Source: an uncultured Clostridia bacterium
GTDB lineage: Bacteria > Bacillota > Clostridia > RUG12999
DNA length: 6,044 nt
NCBI GenBank assembly: GCA_949739095.1
Contig: CATIYX010000269.1
Coordinates: 1-6,044, forward strand
Reading direction: 5' to 3'
Shown here: positions 1-5,497 of the stretch, one piece after another
How the letters are laid out: each line of letters begins with the position of its first letter
Numbering within the stretch: position 1 is the stretch's first letter
The notes under the pieces: generated by a model
What the model was told of the DNA's origin: nothing
The model's database searches: none
What the model saw: the letters and a program-made list of their open reading frames with translations, nothing else
Made by a program: the position numbers and the translations under genes

Positions 1-1044
1 AAACGGAATGGTGTTTTTGTTCGCTGTGATATTCACTTCGTCCAGCATATGTTCCGCTTCTTTTCCTGTAACGCCTTTGTCTGTCAAATCAATCAGCATC
101 AGATGGTTGTCTGTTCCGCTACTAACCAGTTTAAAGCCTTCTTTTTGCAGCGCGTCCGCTAATGCGGCAGCATTTTTCACAACCTGCGATTGATATGTTT
201 TAAAATCAGCCGACAATGCTTCTTTCAAACATACAGCCTTTGCCGCAATGACATGCATAAGCGGTCCGCCCTGTGTGCCAGGGAAAATTGCTTTATCAAT
301 TGCTTTGGCATATTTCTCTTTACACAAAATCAACCCGCCGCGCGGTCCACGCAGAGTTTTGTGCGTTGTCGTTGTGACAAAATCAGCATACGGTACCGGA
401 CTCGGATGTACACCCGCTGCAACCAGACCAGCAATGTGCGCCATGTCCACCATCAGATATGCGCCAACTTCATCCGCAATTTCTTTGAATTTGGCAAAAT
501 CAATGGTGCGAGGATATGCTGATGCGCCCGCCAAAATCAATTTCACATCATTTTCTTTTGCCAGCCTCTGTACTTCTTCATAGTCAATACGGTTATCTGT
601 TTCTGTTACGCCATAGGGTACAATGTTAAAATATGTACCGGAAATGTTGACAGGACTGCCATGAGACAGATGTCCGCCATGAGACAAGTTCATGCTCAGA
701 ACAGTATCACCCGGTTTGAGCATGGCAAAAAAGACTGCCAGATTTGCACTTGCACCGGAGTGCGGCTGCACATTGGCATGTTCTGCCCCAAACAATTCTT
801 TCGCACGCTCAATCGCCAGCGTTTCCACACCATCTACATATTCGCATCCGCCATAGTAACGCTTACCCGGATATCCTTCCGCATATTTGTTGGTCAGCGG
901 TGTTCCCATTGCTTCCATCACAGCAGGCGATACAAAGTTTTCCGATGCAATCAGTTCTATCTTATTCCGTTGACGACTTACCTCTTTCTCTATTAATTCC
1001 GCAATTTCGGGGTCGATTTTTTTTACTTCTTCTGTAGAATACAT
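1..1044 (-). CDS. glyA: Serine hydroxymethyltransferase (GlyA), C-terminus beyond left edge
   Basis: This cytosolic PLP enzyme interconverts serine plus tetrahydrofolate with glycine plus 5,10-methylene-tetrahydrofolate, the main one-carbon supply for purine, thymidylate and methionine synthesis. I translated the minus strand from the ATG at 1044-1042; the frame is open for 348 codons to the window edge. Visible signatures are ELIASENF (residues 30-37), the KRYYGGCEYVD glycine-rich stretch (61-71), VDMAHIAG (199-206) and the PLP-lysine motif TTTTHKTLRGPRGG with K229. Asp200, His203 and Lys229 fall at the same numbers as in the E. coli enzyme. Family members are usually about 410-420 residues, so roughly 65 C-terminal residues are missing because of the window end, not a mutation. 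A GGGAGG ribosome site at 1060-1055 lies 10 nt before the ATG. It is transcribed divergently from nth. Identification is essentially certain. Confidence 0.97.
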   Translation of the reverse strand, partial: MYSTEEVKKIDPEIAELIEKEVSRQRNKIELIASENFVSPAVMEAMGTPLTNKYAEGYPGKRYYGGCEYVDGVETLAIERAKELFGAEHANVQPHSGASANLAVFFAMLKPGDTVLSMNLSHGGHLSHGSPVNISGTYFNIVPYGVTETDNRIDYEEVQRLAKENDVKLILAGASAYPRTIDFAKFKEIADEVGAYLMVDMAHIAGLVAAGVHPSPVPYADFVTTTTHKTLRGPRGGLILCKEKYAKAIDKAIFPGTQGGPLMHVIAAKAVCLKEALSADFKTYQSQVVKNAAALADALQKEGFKLVSSGTDNHLMLIDLTDKGVTGKEAEHMLDEVNITANKNTIPF

Positions 1045-1080
1045 TGACAATATTCCTCCCTTTTTGTTATACTTAATTAT

Positions 1081-1109
1081 ATTATACTTTTTAATTGCGT
1101 GTTTTACAA
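1081..1109 (-). promoter_or_regulatory. Sigma-A type promoter of glyA
   Basis: On the minus strand TTGTAA (1109-1104) is followed after 17 nt by a perfect TATAAT (1086-1081). Transcription would start near 1074, giving a leader of about 30 nt that holds only the ribosome site, so there is no room for a riboswitch or attenuator. The -35 box lies inside the inverted repeat at 1105-1122. Confidence 0.75.
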
Positions 1110-1122
1110 GACTTTCCTTGTA
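1105..1122. promoter_or_regulatory. Inverted repeat in the glyA/nth divergent promoter region, possible operator
   Basis: TACAAG (1105-1110), a 6-nt spacer and CTTGTA (1117-1122) form a perfect 6-bp inverted repeat of 18 bp in total. It covers most of the glyA -35 box and touches the first bases of the putative nth -10 box, a position where a dimeric regulator could affect both genes. I do not recognise the motif as belonging to a known regulator, and an AT-rich repeat of this length can occur by chance. Confidence 0.3.
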
Positions 1123-1126
1123 TAAT
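1121..1126 (+). promoter_or_regulatory. Putative -10 box of the nth promoter
   Basis: A consensus TATAAT lies 35 nt before the nth start codon. No good -35 box sits at 17 nt (the bases there are CGTGTT); TTGCGT at 1095-1100 would need a 20-nt spacer. The promoter is therefore either weak or dependent on other features, which would suit a low-level repair gene. Confidence 0.4.
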
Positions 1127-1160
1127 TTTGATAGAAATAATCTTTAGGAGGCTGTGCAAT

Positions 1161-1832
1161 ATGAATAAAAAAGAAAAAGTATTGGCAATCCGTGAGATTT
1201 TTAACGAGATTTATGCTGAAGCCGGTTGCTCACTGGACTACACCAATCCGCTGCATTTGCTGATTGCAACGCAGCTTGCTGCACAATGCACGGACGCGCG
1301 TGTCAATTTAGTAACACCTGCGCTGTTTGCACGTTACCCCACTGCGCACGATTTTGCAAATGCAGATATTCTGGAATTGCAGGAATATATCCGCTCCACC
1401 GGCTTTTTCCGCAACAAATCCAAGAATATTATCGCATGCTGCCAAATGTTAGACGAAAAATTCGACGGGAAAGTTCCTTCTACTATGGAGGAGCTGACCA
1501 GTCTGCCTGGCGTCGGACGTAAAACGGCGAACATTATCATCGGCGATATTTACCACAAACCGGCGATTGTTGTTGACACCCACGCCAAACGCATTACCAA
1601 CCGTTTGGGGCTTACCACCAACACTGACCCCACAAAAATTGAATTTGACCTTTTGAAAATTGTTCCGCCAGACTATAGCGCAACTTTTTGCCATCAACTC
1701 GTCTACCATGGTCGCGCAATTTGTAAAGCACAGCGTCCTGCCTGTGGTGAATGTCCTATTGCCCATTTATGTGACGCTTTCACCAAACCTGCACTACTGA
1801 CACGTTATCAGGGCAAGAAAAAAGAAGCTTGA
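1161..1832 (+). CDS. nth: Endonuclease III (DNA glycosylase/AP lyase)
   Basis: This enzyme starts base-excision repair by removing oxidised pyrimidines and cutting the resulting abasic site by beta-elimination. The 223-residue product matches the usual length of about 210-220. The helix-hairpin-helix motif LPGVGRKTAN spans residues 115-124 and holds the catalytic lysine K121; the catalytic aspartate is D139 in VVDTH. Four cysteines (188, 195, 198, 204) show the C-x6-C-x2-C-x5-C spacing of the [4Fe-4S] cluster, so all key residues are intact. The ATG at 1161 is chosen because AGGAGG (1146-1151) lies 9 nt upstream; an in-frame TTG at 1095 has no ribosome site and precedes the likely promoter. 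It is monocistronic, divergent from glyA and convergent with the AraC-family gene. Confidence in the identification is very high. Confidence 0.96.
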   Translation: MNKKEKVLAIREIFNEIYAEAGCSLDYTNPLHLLIATQLAAQCTDARVNLVTPALFARYPTAHDFANADILELQEYIRSTGFFRNKSKNIIACCQMLDEKFDGKVPSTMEELTSLPGVGRKTANIIIGDIYHKPAIVVDTHAKRITNRLGLTTNTDPTKIEFDLLKIVPPDYSATFCHQLVYHGRAICKAQRPACGECPIAHLCDAFTKPALLTRYQGKKKEA

Positions 1833-1860
1833 GTTTTGAGAAAAAAGAATAAAATCATTG

Positions 1861-1913
1861 AAGGTGCCGTTTGGACTAAAACAAACTACGTGATTCAGTC
1901 CAAACGGCACCTT
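1861..1913. terminator. Perfect 17-bp inverted repeat between convergent genes, probable bidirectional terminator
   Basis: AAGGTGCCGTTTGGACT (1861-1877) and its exact reverse complement (1897-1913) enclose a 19-nt loop. The hairpin lies 28 nt after the nth stop and 8 nt after the stop of the leftward AraC-family gene, where it can serve both. The plus-strand exit lacks a clear T-run (TGCATTGTCTAT). The minus-strand exit is moderately T-rich (ATGATTTTATTCTTTTTT), so termination of the leftward transcript looks better supported. The stem is unusually long and perfect, with a loop larger than typical intrinsic terminators. Confidence 0.75.
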
Positions 1914-1921
1914 TGCATTGT

Positions 1922-2698
1922 CTATCTAACTTCCTTGCCGCCACGCGGCGGCACTCCATAATATTTTTTATAGTATCGGGTAAAGTGGGATAGATTCTCA
2001 AATCCGCATTTTAGTGCAGCTTCCTGCACAGTGATTGCCTTATTCGTCAAAATCAGCTTTGCCTCTGCCATGCGTGTTTCAAGTAACTCCGCCTTGGGGG
2101 CTGCACCAAAAAATTCTTTATAACAAGCATAGAATCTGCTGCGGCTCATGGCTGCTCTATCGGCAAGCTCCTGCATTGTCCACGGATAGGCATAGTTTGT
2201 CAACATCTCCAGCCGCAATTGTTCTATCTGTTGCCGCACTTCATTATTCGCAAGTTCTGCGCCACACTGCACGGAAAAATGTCGGCTCGACAACAGCAGC
2301 AATTTTTGCAGCGCTAATGCCGCCAATATATCTGAATGCGCACTGCTGGAAATATGTTCTCTTTGAATTTCAAGCACCAAATGATTTAATATTTCATAAT
2401 TTCCTGGATAAAATGGCTGCCCAAATGGAATATTCAGACCTTCCATATAGTCTTTTTCTGCTGTAAAATGAACATAGCTGTTTACAAAGGCAGGGCAGCC
2501 GTGAAACCGCTGATAATCCTGCGGTGCATAAAAGATGCAAGCGTGTTTTCGGAGCAGAATTTCCTGTCCAGCAGTTGTCAAATACATTCCGACCGGAAAA
2601 AAGAGAAACAAATAATCTCCGCTGCCATTCGGACGATATATCAAACTATTATCTTTTTCTTTTACCATATATCCGCAATGAGATGGTTTAAAATTCAA
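1922..2698 (-). CDS. AraC-family transcriptional regulator, divergent from the GH2 gene
   Basis: A DNA-binding regulator with an N-terminal ligand-sensing region and two C-terminal helix-turn-helix motifs. In the 258-residue product the sensor (about residues 15-100, with SLIYRPNGSGDYLFLFF-like strands) resembles the cupin-type arm of sugar-responsive AraC proteins. The first helix-turn-helix is around 174-197 (MQELADRAAMSRSRFYACYK) and the second around 223-251 (VQEAALKCGFENLSHFTRYYKKYYG), the latter matching the AraC signature. The start is uncertain. A GTG at 2740 is excluded because the TATAAT box of the gene's own promoter (2734-2729) lies downstream of it. I chose the TTG at 2698, preceded by AAAGGTGTG; the ATG at 2668 is the alternative. 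It probably controls the divergent GH2 gene and perhaps itself. The effector is unknown. Confidence 0.9.
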   Translation of the reverse strand: MNFKPSHCGYMVKEKDNSLIYRPNGSGDYLFLFFPVGMYLTTAGQEILLRKHACIFYAPQDYQRFHGCPAFVNSYVHFTAEKDYMEGLNIPFGQPFYPGNYEILNHLVLEIQREHISSSAHSDILAALALQKLLLLSSRHFSVQCGAELANNEVRQQIEQLRLEMLTNYAYPWTMQELADRAAMSRSRFYACYKEFFGAAPKAELLETRMAEAKLILTNKAITVQEAALKCGFENLSHFTRYYKKYYGVPPRGGKEVR

Positions 2699-2728
2699 AT
2701 TTATTTCACACACCTTTCTTCTATCCCC

Positions 2729-2756
2729 ATTATAACACACCTGGACAAAAAGTCAA
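2729..2756 (-). promoter_or_regulatory. Sigma-A type promoter of the AraC-family gene
   Basis: On the minus strand TTGACT (2756-2751), a 16-nt spacer and a perfect TATAAT (2734-2729) predict a transcript starting near 2722, about 24 nt before the TTG start at 2698. This placement rules out the longer GTG start at 2740 and makes the GTG at 2713 unlikely because its leader would be too short for a ribosome site. Confidence 0.7.
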
Positions 2757-2776
2757 ATATTTTAGCAAAAAAGCAA

Positions 2777-2805
2777 TTGTTTTTTTATCAAATCCAGAGT
2801 AAAAT
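2777..2805 (+). promoter_or_regulatory. Sigma-A type promoter of the GH2 gene
   Basis: TTGTTT (2777-2782) is followed after 17 nt by TAAAAT (2800-2805), placing the start near 2812 and giving a leader of about 30 nt. The -35 boxes of this promoter and of the AraC-family promoter are only 20 bp apart. The AT-rich stretch between them (2757-2776), with the short direct repeat AGCAAAA/AAGCAA, is the likeliest place for the activator to bind, although I see no convincing operator. Confidence 0.6.
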
Positions 2806-2840
2806 GGTTGCATAAATTTTAAAAATGAGGAGAGTTAACA

Positions 2841-4571
2841 ATGAAAAACATTCCAAGACCGGAACATCCCAATCCGCAATTTGAGCGTCAGACATGGACA
2901 AATCTAAATGGCGAATGGCAGTTTGAAATAGACCACGGAAAAAGCGGAATAGAACGAAAATTTTATCAAAGAGACAGTCTGAATGATAAAATCATTGTGC
3001 CTTTTTGTCCCGAAAGTGAACTGTCCGGCATTGGCTACAAAGATTTTATGGCATCTGTCTGGTACCGCCGTACATTTACCTTGACCGCAAATCAACTGAG
3101 CGGACATGTGCTTTTGCACTTCGGCGCGGTAGATTATGAAGCTGTCATATATGTCAATCAAAAAGAAGTCGGCAGACATCAGGGCGGGTATACTTCTTTT
3201 TCGTTTGACATTACCGCTGCCGTACATGAGGGAGAAAACACATTAATGGTTTGCGCTATTGATGATACGCGCAGCGGAAAACAACCAAGCGGAAAACAAT
3301 CGGAAAAACACAATTCCTATGGCTGTTATTATACACGCACAACCGGAATCTGGCAGACCGTTTGGCTGGAATATGTACCCCAAAATTACATAGAGCGCGT
3401 ATGGTTTTATCCTGATGTAGAAAATACCAAACTATCTGTTAAGGCGCAGTTGCATGGCAGCGGCAAACTGGAGGTTCTCACATCTTATCAGAACAGCGAT
3501 ACCGGCAGCGCTGCTGCTGTCTCCCGCGGTGGAACCGTTTGGCTGGAAATTCCGCTGTCCGAAAAACATCTTTGGGAGGTCGGTCACGGCAGACTATATG
3601 ATGTGACGCTACGGTTTGGTGAAGATGAAGTGAAAAGCTATTTTGGTCTGCGCGGCGCCCAAATGGACGGTATGCGCTTTCTCCTCAACGGACAGTCTGT
3701 ATTTCAGCGGCTGGTGCTGGACCAGGGCTATTATCCTGACGGCATTTACACTGCGCCTACCGAAGAACATTTGTTGAAAGACATACAGCTTTCCATGGAG
3801 GTTGGGTTTAACGGCGCGCGTCTGCATGAAAAGATTTTTGAACCCAGATTCTTATATCACTGTGACCGTTTGGGATATATGGTTTGGGGCGAACATGCAA
3901 ACTGGGGCTTTGACCATACAAACGCAGACGGTCTCAGCCGCTTTTTGGGCGAATGGCGCGAGGCAGTCTCGCGTGATTTTAACCATCCTTCTATTATCGG
4001 CTGGTGTCCGCTCAATGAAACATGGCCACTGAAGGGACATGTACAGGATGACGATGTTTTAAAAACGATTTATCAGGAAACGAAACTGTGGGATTCCACC
4101 CGTCCTTGCATTGATTCGAGCGGCAGTTACCATGTGATGACAGATATTTTTGACCTGCACACCTACGAGCAAAATCCGGAATCCTTCGGCAATAAATTTA
4201 CAGCATTTGAGAAGGAAAATTCACTGGAATCTTGGATCATCTTTTCTCATGAACATCGTACACATCAAACCTATTCCGGAGGTCCGGTTTTTGTTAGCGA
4301 ATATGGCGGAATCTGCTGGGACGAGAACGGCAATTCTGATGGCTGGGGTTACGGTGATGCCCCCAAAACAAAGGATGAATTTCTTTCTAGATTGAAGGGG
4401 TTGACGGATGTTCTATTGGATAACAGCAAAATATTTGGGTTCTGTTATACGCAGTTATATGATGTTGAGCAGGAAATCAACGGGCTGTTTACCTATCATA
4501 GAGAAGCAAAATTCGACAGCAAAGTTTTACGCGAAATTATCAGCAAAAAGGCAAAAATAGAAGAAATATAA
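2841..4571 (+). CDS. Glycoside hydrolase family 2 enzyme (beta-galactosidase/beta-glucuronidase-like, substrate undecided)
   Basis: A retaining exo-glycosidase of 576 residues. The N-terminal jelly-roll sugar-binding domain spans about 15-180 and ends in SYGCYYTRTTGIWQTVWLE (159-177), a typical GH2 segment. An immunoglobulin-like domain spans about 181-272, and the TIM barrel runs from about 276 to the end. The acid/base is E393 in LNETW and the nucleophile E487 in VSEYGG, so the active site is intact. There is no signal peptide or membrane segment, so it acts in the cytosol on imported glycosides. At the position where beta-glucuronidases carry the Asn-x-Lys pair before GIFT, this protein has EINGLFT without that lysine, arguing against a canonical beta-glucuronidase; galactoside or arabinoside activity remains possible. 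A strong GAGGAGAG ribosome site (2827-2834) sits 6 nt before the ATG. No transporter gene adjoins it. Confidence 0.93.
   Translation: MKNIPRPEHPNPQFERQTWTNLNGEWQFEIDHGKSGIERKFYQRDSLNDKIIVPFCPESELSGIGYKDFMASVWYRRTFTLTANQLSGHVLLHFGAVDYEAVIYVNQKEVGRHQGGYTSFSFDITAAVHEGENTLMVCAIDDTRSGKQPSGKQSEKHNSYGCYYTRTTGIWQTVWLEYVPQNYIERVWFYPDVENTKLSVKAQLHGSGKLEVLTSYQNSDTGSAAAVSRGGTVWLEIPLSEKHLWEVGHGRLYDVTLRFGEDEVKSYFGLRGAQMDGMRFLLNGQSVFQRLVLDQGYYPDGIYTAPTEEHLLKDIQLSMEVGFNGARLHEKIFEPRFLYHCDRLGYMVWGEHANWGFDHTNADGLSRFLGEWREAVSRDFNHPSIIGWCPLNETWPLKGHVQDDDVLKTIYQETKLWDSTRPCIDSSGSYHVMTDIFDLHTYEQNPESFGNKFTAFEKENSLESWIIFSHEHRTHQTYSGGPVFVSEYGGICWDENGNSDGWGYGDAPKTKDEFLSRLKGLTDVLLDNSKIFGFCYTQLYDVEQEINGLFTYHREAKFDSKVLREIISKKAKIEEI
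3273..3299 (+). repeat. Short in-frame tandem duplication inside the GH2 gene
   Basis: AGCGGAAAACAA occurs at 3273-3284 and again at 3288-3299, a 15-nt period that keeps the frame and encodes SGKQP followed by SGKQS (residues 145-154). It lies in the loop before the conserved GCYYTRTTGIW segment of the sugar-binding domain. It looks like a small recent duplication or convergent codon use in a flexible loop and does not break the gene. Confidence 0.5.
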
Positions 4572-4608
4572 CATTGTAGCAATTCGATACGGCATTAAAA
4601 TATTGCAT

Positions 4609-4664
4609 AAAAAAAGCTCTCAAAACAGCAGCTTTCTCCGCTGCCTGTTTTGAGAGCTTTCTAT
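4609..4664. terminator. Strong intrinsic terminator between GH2 and DeoR genes, bidirectional
   Basis: AAAGCTCTCAAAACAG (4613-4628) pairs perfectly with 4645-4660. The stem continues through CAGC (4629-4632) with GCTG (4640-4643), with one bulged C at 4644 and a 7-nt loop, about 20 bp in all. On the minus strand the hairpin is followed by seven T residues in a row (4615-4609), an excellent terminator for the BMC/DeoR transcript. On the plus strand the exit CTTTCTATTTC is weaker but adequate for the GH2 transcript ending at 4571. Confidence 0.88.
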
Positions 4665-4725
4665 TTCACCAAACACTCGTTTTCTACAAATTGATATAGA
4701 CATTTCCATTCTTTTACTTTTCCTA

Positions 4726-5487
4726 TTATTCTGTTACCAGCTTCACACCACATTCCTGCAAGGTATCTTGCCATTTCTGATCCAGAACCGCATTTGTGAT
4801 AAACGTATCAATTTCTTCCAGCGGCGCAAGCTTGATAAACCCAACCTGTCCAATTTTAGTGTCATCACAGATATAAAACTTCTGTTTGCAATTACGAAAC
4901 ACCGCTGATTTAATGTGGCTTTCCTGCTCATTGCTGTCCAAAACTCCGGCATTCTGTGTCACACCTTTGCTACTGAAAAACATCTTTGTCACAAAGAAAT
5001 TCTGCAAAATATTGTCCTCAGTGGTGCCACCTACAAACGAAAGGTTTGCACTCAGCACGCCCCCCACCGAAATGACCTTTAGTTTTTCACACCCCGACAA
5101 TTCATTGAGCACGCGCAGCGAATTGGTAATCACCGTTACACCCGACATCTGTTTAATACGTTTTGCCAGACAAAATGTTGTCGTGGACGAATCTAAAAAA
5201 ATGGTATCACCCGGCAGAATAAACTGCTGTGCCACTTTTGCGAGTTCTTCCTTTACCGGAACGTTTTTCTTTTTACGCACATCCAGCGAAAGCTCCGCCG
5301 TGCTTTCTTCATATGCCACCGCACCTCCATGCGTCCGCAACAACATTCCCTGATTTTCCAGTTTTTCCAAATCCCGCCGGACAGTTTCCTCCGTGACACC
5401 AAACTGACGGCTGAGTTCATTGACCAACACGCCGCCATCCTGTTCCAGTTGTTCCATAATTCGTTTCTGACGTTCCAGTGCAAACAT
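4726..5487 (-). CDS. DeoR/GlpR-family transcriptional regulator at the end of a BMC operon
   Basis: A repressor-type regulator of 253 residues, the usual family length. The N-terminal winged helix-turn-helix spans about 4-56, with VNELSRQFGVTEETVRRDLEKL as the core and the family-typical RTHGGAV after it. The C-terminal DeoRC sensor (about 75-235) keeps the phosphosugar-binding hallmarks: LDSSTTT (98-104), VITNS (119-123), a VGG turn (141-143) and FVGG (151-154). Family members usually release DNA on binding a phosphorylated sugar. The ATG at 5487 is preferred over the GTG at 5493 because AGAGG (5499-5495) gives a 7-nt spacer only to the ATG. The gene begins 10 nt after the BMC gene's stop, with the ribosome site overlapping that stop codon (TAGAGGTG), so it is very likely co-transcribed and translationally coupled. 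It probably regulates the microcompartment operon; the effector is unknown. Confidence 0.92.
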   Translation of the reverse strand: MFALERQKRIMEQLEQDGGVLVNELSRQFGVTEETVRRDLEKLENQGMLLRTHGGAVAYEESTAELSLDVRKKKNVPVKEELAKVAQQFILPGDTIFLDSSTTTFCLAKRIKQMSGVTVITNSLRVLNELSGCEKLKVISVGGVLSANLSFVGGTTEDNILQNFFVTKMFFSSKGVTQNAGVLDSNEQESHIKSAVFRNCKQKFYICDDTKIGQVGFIKLAPLEEIDTFITNAVLDQKWQDTLQECGVKLVTE

Positions 5488-5497
5488 TTCCACACCT

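Noticed and set aside
190..1037. Several open frames on the plus strand (for example 248-583, 661-996 and 744-1037)
   Set aside because: They are antisense to the clearly coding glyA frame, have no ribosome sites and give cysteine- and histidine-rich translations unlike any protein family.
1095..1160. TTG-initiated N-terminal extension of nth (22 extra residues)
   Set aside because: It begins upstream of the putative -10 box, has no ribosome site and is absent from the normal family length; the ATG at 1161 has an ideal AGGAGG.
2743..2755. GAC-AAAAA-GTC inverted repeat over the AraC-family -35 box
   Set aside because: The arms are only 3 bp and it is mostly the -35 box itself plus an A-run, so it is not a supportable operator.
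2841..4571. Naming the GH2 gene uidA or lacZ
   Set aside because: The glucuronate-recognition Asn-x-Lys pair is not seen and the protein is much shorter than LacZ, so a specific symbol would claim too much.
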